This document shows, piece after piece, positions 58,089 to 64,000 of a stretch of DNA of 64,000 nucleotides. This DNA is from Gracilibacillus lacisalsi DSM 19029. GTDB taxonomy: Bacteria > Bacillota > Bacilli > Bacillales > Amphibacillaceae. Every line of letters begins with the position of its first letter. The first letter of the stretch is position 1. The notes beneath the pieces are model-generated. The model was not told the DNA's origin. It saw only the letters and a list, made by a program, of their open reading frames with translations, and did not search any database. The stretch spans positions 1 to 64,000 of the forward strand of contig NZ_KB898676.1 in assembly GCF_000377765.1 (NCBI RefSeq), given 5' to 3'. A program made the translations under genes and the position numbers.

Positions 58089-59051
58089 ATGACAAAGCAA
58101 GCTCTCGAGAAAGCAATTTTTGCAGGTGGCTGTTTTTGGTGTATGGTGGAACCATTCGATGAGCAACCAGGTATTGAACAAGTGGTATCTGGCTATACAG
58201 GTGGAGGCAAGCCTAATCCAACATATGAGGAAGTGTGTACCAATACAACAGGTCACCGTGAAGCAGTTGAAATTACGTATAATCCAACCATTTTTCCCTA
58301 TCAAAGGCTATTAGAGATTTTCTGGCAGCAAATCGATCCGACTGATCCTGGTGGCCAATTTCATGATCGCGGTGAATCCTATAAAACCGCCATCTATTAT
58401 ACAAATGATGAACAAAAAAGATTAGCAGAACAATCTAAGCAAAACTTGGAAGAAAGTGGTATGTTTAGTGATCCTATTGTGACAGATATATTACCTGCCA
58501 AACCTTTTTATCCAGCAGAAGAAGAGCATCAGGATTACTATAAAAAACAGAACTTTCATTATAAGATGTATAAAAAAGGTTCAGGAAGAGCAGATTTTAT
58601 TAAAAGAAACTGGGGAAAACATTACTCAAAAGAAGAGTTAAAAGAACGCCTAACTCCGATTCAATATCATGTTACACAAGAAAATGGTACAGAAAGGCCA
58701 TTTGACAATGAATATTGGAGTAACGATGAAGAGGGGATATATGTAGATATCGTGAGTGGTGAACCATTGTTTTCAACCACTGATCAATATGATGCAGGCT
58801 GTGGATGGCCTAGTTTCACCAAACCGTTAAACCGTAACAGGATTGCAGAAAAACTAGATACATCACATGGTATGCGAAGAATTGAAGTCAGAAGTGATGA
58901 GGCTGATTCTCACCTCGGGCATGTATTTGATGATGGACCGATTGACAAAGGCGGAATGAGATATTGTATTAACTCCGCAGCTTTACGTTTTATTCCCAAG
59001 CATAAGCTGAAAGAAGAAGGTCTTGAAGAGTACCTGGCATTATTCGAATAA
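58089..59051 (+). CDS. msrAB: Bifunctional methionine sulfoxide reductase MsrAB
   Basis: A 320-residue fusion repairing both sulfoxide epimers of methionine. The MsrA domain (residues 1-~175) has Cys15 in [11 protein letters not shown]; the MsrB domain (~180-315) has [21 protein letters not shown] and catalytic Cys293 in [11 protein letters not shown]. The paired CxxC zinc site of many MsrB proteins is missing, as in other non-zinc forms. RBS TAGGAGG. Fusion order is A then B. Confidence 0.95.
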   Translation: MTKQALEKAIFAGGCFWCMVEPFDEQPGIEQVVSGYTGGGKPNPTYEEVCTNTTGHREAVEITYNPTIFPYQRLLEIFWQQIDPTDPGGQFHDRGESYKTAIYYTNDEQKRLAEQSKQNLEESGMFSDPIVTDILPAKPFYPAEEEHQDYYKKQNFHYKMYKKGSGRADFIKRNWGKHYSKEELKERLTPIQYHVTQENGTERPFDNEYWSNDEEGIYVDIVSGEPLFSTTDQYDAGCGWPSFTKPLNRNRIAEKLDTSHGMRRIEVRSDEADSHLGHVFDDGPIDKGGMRYCINSAALRFIPKHKLKEEGLEEYLALFE

Positions 59052-59077
59052 CTTCCCGTTGTTTTCGGGAAGTTTTT
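59049..59077 (+). terminator. Terminator of msrAB
   Basis: AACTTCCCG pairs with CGGGAAGTT around TTGTTTT, then TTT; it overlaps the stop codon. Confidence 0.87.
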
Positions 59078-59098
59078 ACATAAAAGAGGACGTGTACT

Positions 59099-60142
59099 AT
59101 GGTTAGAAATATTAGTTATCTTTTGTTCATGTATGCTGCTTCATTAGTCATAACCGGGTTGTTCCTTCTTTTTCATTTCCCATTACCATGGATATTAGGA
59201 CCACTGATTGCTGTATTTATCTTAAATTGGTTAATAAAGGAACCACTTACACAGAACAAAACGATCTTGAACATCAGTTTTTTACTTACTGGTGCACAAA
59301 TTGGATCTACTTTTACTTCGAATACTTTAAGTAAAGTGATTCCTTATTTTATTCCATTTTTAATCATTACGTTATTACTCATTTATCTATGTATGAAAAG
59401 CGGAGAATTATTAGCTAAATATGCAAACATGGAATCATCAACTGGTGTGTTAGGAAGTATTCCCGGCGGATTATCCGTTATGGTAGCTATGAGTGAATCG
59501 ATGAATGCTAATACTGGTTTAGTAGCCATCTTTCACACGATTAGACTAATGGCCGTCCTATTTCTTGTACCGCTGATGGCATCATTTATGTTTGCACAGA
59601 CAGATGCACAACAAATGCTGACTGACACTGCAATTGCATTAAATGGTTGGACAGTATTGTTGTATCTACTACTATTTGGAATCGCATACCTGTTGCGCTA
59701 TAAAATTCCGGCACCATATGTCCTGATTCCTATGTTGGTTATAGCAAGTCTCAAACTGCTATCTGTACCAGTCAGTGATGTACCGGTGAGTTTATATCAT
59801 GTCGCTCAATTGTCAATCGGTATTCACTTAGGCTTATCCATAACAATATCAGACATAAAAAAAGCGGGAAATTTCTCCTGGATTTTCTTCCTATTCACTT
59901 GCATTATTATCATGATATCGACTGTTCTTGGATATATGTTTGCTATCATGTCTGACCTCAGTTTCGCTACAGCAATGCTGAGCCTAGCACCAGGTGGATT
60001 GGTAGAGATGGCCATTACCGCTGGTGAAGTAGGGGCAGATCCATCGATAGTAGGGTCACTGCAATTGGTACGACTGTTATTTATTATTTTGGTACTTCCT
60101 TTTATCTTTAAAAAAATGACCTCCTCATTCCGTAAACCATAA
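59099..60142 (+). CDS. AbrB-duplication-family membrane protein (PF05145 type)
   Basis: A 347-residue polytopic protein with two similar halves, each containing a glycine-rich G-x-L-x-x-I-P-G-G-L or L-A-P-G-G-L-x-E motif (GVLGSIPGGLSVMVAMSES; AMLSLAPGGLVEMAITAGEVGAD). This is the family annotated as AbrB duplication or ammonia-monooxygenase-like, most likely a transporter; it is unrelated to the DNA-binding AbrB. ATG 59099 after AAAAGAGGACG. Substrate unknown. Confidence 0.85.
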   Translation: MVRNISYLLFMYAASLVITGLFLLFHFPLPWILGPLIAVFILNWLIKEPLTQNKTILNISFLLTGAQIGSTFTSNTLSKVIPYFIPFLIITLLLIYLCMKSGELLAKYANMESSTGVLGSIPGGLSVMVAMSESMNANTGLVAIFHTIRLMAVLFLVPLMASFMFAQTDAQQMLTDTAIALNGWTVLLYLLLFGIAYLLRYKIPAPYVLIPMLVIASLKLLSVPVSDVPVSLYHVAQLSIGIHLGLSITISDIKKAGNFSWIFFLFTCIIIMISTVLGYMFAIMSDLSFATAMLSLAPGGLVEMAITAGEVGADPSIVGSLQLVRLLFIILVLPFIFKKMTSSFRKP

Positions 60143-60170
60143 TAATATTATGTTAACTTGGTGAAATTCC

Positions 60171-60199
60171 TTGTGTAACAGCCAATAAATGTTTATGAT
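60171..60199 (+). promoter_or_regulatory. SigA-type promoter of the DUF6501 gene
   Basis: TTGTGT (60171-60176), 17 bases, TATGAT (60194-60199), 22 bases upstream of the start codon. Confidence 0.55.
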
Positions 60200-60220
60200 A
60201 GAAGGGAAGGAGGGACATAA

Positions 60221-60427
60221 ATGATTCACCAAAATTGGGAAAACAACCGTACAATTAAAAAAATTAAATGTGTCCATACTAATGCTAAAAAATATAAAGT
60301 AAATTCTGTTTTATCCGAAGGAGCAATATATGAAGTAAAAAACGAAACAGAGGAATTTTATTTTGTTATTGATAATACCAATCGAATAGCTGGATTTAAA
60401 AAGGATTATTTCGAAATTGTCTCATAA
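60221..60427 (+). CDS. DUF6501-type small protein
   Basis: A 68-residue protein beginning MIHQNWENNRTIKKIKCVHT with ILSEGAIYEVKNE-like and FYFVIDNTNRIAGFKKDYFE segments: a small all-beta, probably SH3-like fold widely kept in Bacillaceae (annotated DUF6501, from memory). RBS GGAAGGAGGGA is strong. No function known. Confidence 0.8.
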   Translation: MIHQNWENNRTIKKIKCVHTNAKKYKVNSVLSEGAIYEVKNETEEFYFVIDNTNRIAGFKKDYFEIVS

Positions 60428-60595
60428 TGTTTATTAATTGAATATATTGGGAAAATATATATAATAGGGATTTTATACTATATAATCGTATAAGTTTTTA
60501 CTATAAGCAAAACGAAGCTTTTTCCGTAAAGCTACCCTCGTATTGTTTATGTAAACTGATAGACTTTTCAAAGATTCTCCATAGGAGCTGATAAA

Positions 60596-61165
60596 ATGAA
60601 AAGAATTCTTTTGATCCGTCATTGTCAGGCTTTAGGCCAACACAGTGATTCGCCTCTATCAAAAAAAGGCATTCAGAAAGCATATGAATTGGCAAGACAA
60701 TTAGAAAGACTTAGCTTTCCAATAAACCGTATTATTACGAGCCCTTATTTGCGTGCTCAAGAAAGTATCAAACCTTTTGCTGCCCGCCAAGGCATTCCAG
60801 TAGAAACTGACGAGCGACTAAAGGAACGGTTGCTAAGTGAGCAGCCTGTAGATGACTGGATCGATATTTTAGAAGAATCTTTTCAAAACTTCCATTTTAA
60901 GCTTCCGGGTGGGGAATCATCAAGCGAAGCATATCAACGAGCAGAACAGGTTTTAAATGAGTGCATGAAAGATGAGGTAAATGAGAATATTATTATTGTG
61001 ACACATGGCAACTTGCTTGCACTTATGTTGCAGAAATTTCATGTTGATTTTGGGTTTCATGAATGGAAAACTCTTACCAACCCAGACGCATTTTTAATTC
61101 AGCGTATTGGTGGCGAATATATTACCGAAAGAATTTGGGAAGAAAAGCAATCTCACTTTTATTAA
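60596..61165 (+). CDS. Histidine phosphatase family protein
   Basis: A 189-residue member of the phosphoglycerate-mutase-like phosphatases. The catalytic motif reads LIRHCQALGQHSDSPLSKKG (RHC where RHG is usual; the His is kept), and the second His lies in IIIVTHGNLLALM. TSPYLRAQESIKPFA carries the second Arg. Substrate unknown. ATG follows TAGGAGCTGATAAA. Confidence 0.88.
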   Translation: MKRILLIRHCQALGQHSDSPLSKKGIQKAYELARQLERLSFPINRIITSPYLRAQESIKPFAARQGIPVETDERLKERLLSEQPVDDWIDILEESFQNFHFKLPGGESSSEAYQRAEQVLNECMKDEVNENIIIVTHGNLLALMLQKFHVDFGFHEWKTLTNPDAFLIQRIGGEYITERIWEEKQSHFY

Positions 61166-61171
61166 TATGAT

Positions 61172-61199
61172 TTGCAAACTCAATGAAATAAGCTATAAT
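61172..61199 (+). promoter_or_regulatory. SigA-type promoter of the ferredoxin gene
   Basis: TTGCAA (61172-61177), 16 bases, TATAAT (61194-61199), leaving a ~75-base leader. Confidence 0.68.
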
Positions 61200-61280
61200 G
61201 GTATTCGAACTTTAAAAGTTGTGATAGAATGTGTATGTATAGAGATACATAACGATTAATCGTTAAAGGAGGGGACCGTC

Positions 61281-61520
61281 TTGGCATTTGTAATTACTTC
61301 ACCTTGTAAAGAAGAAAAAGCAGGCGAATGCGTAGAAGTTTGCCCTGTAGATTGTATAGAAGAAGGAAAAGATATGTTTTATATCGATCCTGATATTTGT
61401 ATCGATTGTGGTGCATGTGAAGCTGTATGCCCAGTAGAAGCGATTTATATGGAAGATGAAGTACCAGATAATGAGCATGAATATATCTCATTAAACCGCA
61501 AGTTCTTTGAGGATAATTAA
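61281..61520 (+). CDS. Seven-iron-type ferredoxin
   Basis: A 79-residue ferredoxin. The second motif, CIDCGACEAVCP, is a full [4Fe-4S] set. The first, C-x7-C-x3-CP followed by DC, matches the Azotobacter FdI/Thermus pattern that holds a [3Fe-4S] cluster: the middle ligand of a CxxC pair is not there. So a [3Fe-4S][4Fe-4S] protein is likely, giving electrons at low potential. TTG start after AAAGGAGGGG. Acidic tail. Confidence 0.88.
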   Translation: MAFVITSPCKEEKAGECVEVCPVDCIEEGKDMFYIDPDICIDCGACEAVCPVEAIYMEDEVPDNEHEYISLNRKFFEDN

Positions 61521-61534
61521 ACCATACAAATTGC

Positions 61535-61566
61535 AAAACCGCTATAACAGAATAGCGGTTTTTTAA
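61535..61566. terminator. Bidirectional terminator between ferredoxin and acylphosphatase genes
   Basis: AAAACCGCTAT pairs with ATAGCGGTTTT; the stop codon of the minus-strand gene overlaps its T run. Confidence 0.87.
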
Positions 61567-61838
61567 TACTTAATTTCAAACTTCTGAAATGCAGTTTCTA
61601 CATCCTCTTCTGTAATTTCAATATTTTTCACTTTTGCAAAGAAGGAGGGACCTTTTCTTACTTGCATCAAAAATGCGTCAACTTTATTATCTTCACCTTG
61701 TGCTTTGATTTCTACGGAGCCATCATCACGATTCTCCACCCATCCCATAACATCGGTCTCGACCGCTACTTGTTGCGTGAAAGCGCGAAAGCCTACACCT
61801 TGTACTCGACCCGAAACTATTACATGTACTTGTCTCAA
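61563..61838 (-). CDS. acyP: Acylphosphatase
   Basis: Hydrolyses acyl phosphates such as carbamoyl or acetyl phosphate. The 91-residue ferredoxin-like fold has the phosphate-binding loop GRVQGVGFRAF (catalytic Arg) and catalytic Asn in GWVENRDDGSVEI. TTG 61838 is six bases after GAGGTG and gives the family length; the upstream GTG 61847 overlaps that site. Confidence 0.93.
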   Translation of the reverse strand: MRQVHVIVSGRVQGVGFRAFTQQVAVETDVMGWVENRDDGSVEIKAQGEDNKVDAFLMQVRKGPSFFAKVKNIEITEEDVETAFQKFEIKY

Positions 61839-61909
61839 TATAATCACCTCTTTCCTATGATAGTATCATTGTAAATTTCACAATTCAAAGTTAACGAAAG
61901 GAGTTATAA

Positions 61910-62878
61910 ATGAAAACGCTCAACAAAAAGCAAATAGATGACTTTAAAATCGGTCACAATCAAAACCAAACTGCCTTAACTGGATGTACTGTAATTATTT
62001 GTGAAGAAGGAGCCGTAACTGGTGTTGATGTAAGAGGAGGAGCACCTGGCACTAGGGAAACGGATTTATTAGCTTCAGAGAACATAGTGGAGAAAGCTCA
62101 TGCTACATTTCTGGCTGGGGGAAGCGCTTATGGATTGGATGCTGGCGGTGGTATAATGAAATTTCTTGAGGAAAAAGAAATCGGCTTCGATGTACAGACG
62201 ACAAAAGTGCCAATTGTACCTGGTGCTATTCTTTTTGATCTCGGTATTGGCAATGCCAAAGTACGACCCGATCAGGATATGGGATTTAAGGCTTGTGAGA
62301 ATGCTTATCAAGATGAGAAATTGTTTGGAAATATTGGTGCAGGGACAGGTGCAACGATTGGAAAAGCTTTAGGACCTGAATACAGCATGAAAGCTGGGAT
62401 TGGCTATGCTTATGAATTAGGTCCCTTACAAATTGCAGCTACAGTTGCCGTTAATGCAGTGGGTGATGTCATCGATCCATCAACAGGCAGACAAATAGCA
62501 GGAATATTCGACAGAAAAAAGAATCAATTATTATCTACCTCTGACATATTATTATCAAAAGCAGAACAATCATTTAATCAAAATGGTTATTTTGGTAATA
62601 CAACGATAGGTACAATTATGACGAATGCCAAATTAACGAAAGCACAGGCGAATAAAATCGCTTCGATTGCGCAAGATGGCATTGCCAAAACAATCGATCC
62701 ATCGCATACAATAATGGATGGTGATACCTTATTTACTATGGCCTCTAACAAAATAGAAGTAGATCCAACTATCATTTGTATGTTAGCCACAAAAGTTGTA
62801 GCTGAAGCCATTATAGATAGTGTTAAAAAAGCAAAAACTACTTTAGGTTATCCTGCTGTCCAAGATTTATCGCTATAA
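61910..62878 (+). CDS. P1 (DmpA/L-aminopeptidase-esterase) family peptidase
   Basis: A 322-residue self-cleaving N-terminal-nucleophile hydrolase: RGGAPGTRETDLL, FLAGGSAYGLDAGGGIMKFLEE, and the processing site in GYFGNTTIGTIMTNAKLTK, where the Thr after GN becomes the nucleophile. Relatives are aminopeptidases acting on small or D-amino-acid peptides; substrate here is unknown. RBS GAAAGGAG. Confidence 0.9.
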   Translation: MKTLNKKQIDDFKIGHNQNQTALTGCTVIICEEGAVTGVDVRGGAPGTRETDLLASENIVEKAHATFLAGGSAYGLDAGGGIMKFLEEKEIGFDVQTTKVPIVPGAILFDLGIGNAKVRPDQDMGFKACENAYQDEKLFGNIGAGTGATIGKALGPEYSMKAGIGYAYELGPLQIAATVAVNAVGDVIDPSTGRQIAGIFDRKKNQLLSTSDILLSKAEQSFNQNGYFGNTTIGTIMTNAKLTKAQANKIASIAQDGIAKTIDPSHTIMDGDTLFTMASNKIEVDPTIICMLATKVVAEAIIDSVKKAKTTLGYPAVQDLSL

Positions 62879-62896
62879 CTGATTGGAGTGTAGAAA

Positions 62897-63058
62897 ATGG
62901 ATAAGAAAAAATGCCTTATATTTCTAATACCTTTTATTGTTTTGGGACTAGTACTTATTTATTTTCTTCCTAGGAGTCATAATCATTATGCATTACTCAC
63001 CATTTTTGTTTTCTGGATCATGTATTACGGATGGGTGTACTATAAAGTGAGACTATGA
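62897..63058 (+). CDS. Small two-helix membrane protein, 53 residues
   Basis: A short gene directly after the P1 peptidase (18 bases). Product: MDKKKCLIFLIPFIVLGLVL then YFLP, a short basic/His loop (RSHNHY), a second helix ALLTIFVFWIMYYGWVYYKV and RL. RBS TTGGAGTG. No family recognised. A terminator follows at 63119, so it probably ends the peptidase operon. Confidence 0.7.
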   Translation: MDKKKCLIFLIPFIVLGLVLIYFLPRSHNHYALLTIFVFWIMYYGWVYYKVRL

Positions 63059-63118
63059 TCAGGAGAGTTTTACAGACGTTTAGCGCCGTGATAATAAAAA
63101 TAGACGTAAATAGTTCAT

Positions 63119-63156
63119 AACAGCATTTCTCAGTTGAGAAATGCTGTTTAATTTTG
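63119..63156 (+). terminator. Terminator after the small membrane protein gene
   Basis: AACAGCATTTCTCA pairs with TGAGAAATGCTGTT (14 pairs), followed by TAATTTT. Confidence 0.83.
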
Positions 63157-63247
63157 ATATAACAACTTACTATGTGATCAAAATCACTGTTTTCTCCATT
63201 ATTTTTTCATATGATAAGAAACGGACAAAAAAGGTAGGTGGTAGAGA

Positions 63248-64000
63248 ATGACAGAGATAGTTTCATATGCTAGAAATTTAGAGGAAGCAACACAATTAGT
63301 GCAAGTAGCAAATGTTGATGCAATTATTTGCGGTGAAGAGCGATTTGGATTAAGAAGTATTGGTAATGTTCGTTTCGAAGAGATTCTAAAAATAAACCAT
63401 TTTCTTAAGCTCCGAAGTAAGAAATTATATGTATTAGTAAATGCTATTTTTCATGACGAACGTTTAAAAGAGTTAAAAGATTATGTAGATAAGCTTAACG
63501 ACCTACCAGTTGATGGAATTATTTGCGGTGATCCATCTATCTTTACAATTCTACAAGAAAAAAACATACAAATTCCGATCCATTGGAATCCAGAAACATT
63601 AGCAACCAATCATGAAACATTTAAGTTCTGGCAGGATATCGGTGTAACACGTGCTGTTTTATCTAACGAATTATCTTTAGAAGAAATAATAGATATTAAT
63701 CAGTCATTAGCAATTCCGATCGAAGTGCAAGTGCACGGAATGACATGTATTTTTCAGTCCAAAAGAAAGTTAGTTCGTAATTATTATCAAAAAATAGATA
63801 ATGATTGGAATCCAGAAATCGTACGCTATGTAAAACAAGCGAAAACAGATCACACTCACTATCCGATTTTCGAAGATAGTAATGGTACACATATAATGAG
63901 TACAGAGGATGTATGTATGCTAAGGTATCTGCCGCAGCTCTTAGATAATCGAATCAACTGTTTACGGATATATAATATTTTCAAAACCATTGACTATAAT
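63248..64000 (+). CDS. yrrN: U32 family protein, YrrN/TrhP1-type, 3' truncated by the window
   Basis: The first 251 residues of a U32-family protein: VANVDAIICGEERFGLRSIG, GIICGDPSIFTILQEK, IHWNPETLATNHETFKFW and EVQVHGMTCIFQSKRKLV (the U32 HG-x-x-C region). In B. subtilis the YrrN/YrrO pair (TrhP1/TrhP2) makes 5-hydroxyuridine at tRNA position 34. The short N-terminal form fits YrrN better than YrrO. RBS AGGTAGGTGG. Frame still open at base 64000. Confidence 0.8.
   Translation, partial: MTEIVSYARNLEEATQLVQVANVDAIICGEERFGLRSIGNVRFEEILKINHFLKLRSKKLYVLVNAIFHDERLKELKDYVDKLNDLPVDGIICGDPSIFTILQEKNIQIPIHWNPETLATNHETFKFWQDIGVTRAVLSNELSLEEIIDINQSLAIPIEVQVHGMTCIFQSKRKLVRNYYQKIDNDWNPEIVRYVKQAKTDHTHYPIFEDSNGTHIMSTEDVCMLRYLPQLLDNRINCLRIYNIFKTIDYN

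Noticed and set aside
1-64000. CRISPR arrays, tRNA or rRNA genes, prophage, known riboswitches (T-box, SAM, lysine, preQ1, TPP, FMN)
   Set aside because: I looked for spaced direct repeats, conserved tRNA/rRNA blocks and riboswitch cores, and found only rnpB and the IS bridge RNA. No phage structural or integrase genes are present.

Overview
The window is a low-GC, gene-dense chromosomal segment from a spore-forming member of the Bacillaceae. Three things point there: the ypiA-ypiB-ypiF-qcrABC-ypjA-ypjB-mazG-dapB-mgsA-bshA-cca-birA-panBCD-dinG-ypmA-ypmB-aspB-asnS-dnaD-nth / ponA-recU / yppE-cotD-ypsA-gpsB-rnpB-ypsC order is that of Bacillus subtilis, a type B RNase P RNA is present, and spore-coat genes sit behind SigK-like promoters. 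Acidic tails and many dispersed palindromic repeats suggest the halotolerant Gracilibacillus/Virgibacillus/Oceanobacillus group; this is an inference, not proof.

Layout. 1-271 is the left end of an IS110-family insertion sequence on the minus strand: only the first six recombinase codons are inside, but the whole non-coding end is present and folds as a bridge (seek) RNA. It has inserted into a dispersed repeat whose uninterrupted copies occur at 15 kb and 35 kb. 0.5-5.2 kb: ypiA, ypiB/reoY, ypiF and the menaquinol:cytochrome c reductase qcrABC. 5.2-14.8 kb: ypjA, ypjB, a YugP-type protease, then the mazG-dapB-mgsA-bshA-cca-birA-panBCD operon (bshB1 is missing). 15.4-24.2 kb: dinG, a ComEC-like pseudo-hydrolase, ypmA (AUA start), ypmB, aspB, asnS, dnaD, nth. 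24.2-27.6 kb (minus): recU-ponA. 28-34.5 kb: small spore/hypothetical genes, a lone SdhB, membrane proteins, phosphohydrolases and YkoP. 34.6-37.5 kb: repeats, then YkoQ/YkoN-like genes. 37.5-39 kb: an ECF41 sigma factor with its carboxymuconolactone-decarboxylase partner. 39-41.9 kb: ypsA, gpsB, rnpB, ypsC. 42-46.6 kb (minus): a ba3-type oxidase, RNase HI-like protein, queuosine-precursor transporter and cold-shock protein. 46.9-52.1 kb: DUF72 protein, NlpC/P60 protein, thyA-dfrA, two tatA, tatC, yozE. 52.1-56.8 kb: YolD-like and sbcDC, divergently transcribed under two SOS boxes. 57-64 kb: small peptide gene, YqfQ-type coat protein, msrAB, transporter-like and small proteins, ferredoxin, acylphosphatase, DmpA-type peptidase and the start of a U32-family tRNA hydroxylase gene.

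The strongest unusual signal is at the left edge. The target-binding loop of the predicted bridge RNA carries ACTTCCCT on its 5' side and CGGAAAG on its 3' side. Together these specify ACTTCC-CT-TTCCG, which is exactly the sequence at the uninterrupted repeat copies (15177-15189 on minus, 34726-34738 on plus), and ACTTCC-CT is exactly what abuts the element at 277-270. The window thus contains the guide, the filled site and two empty sites. Other points of interest are the palindromic repeat family with a filled/empty pair, LexA boxes between yolD and sbcD, an ECF41-type promoter inside the sigma gene, and the AUA start of ypmA.
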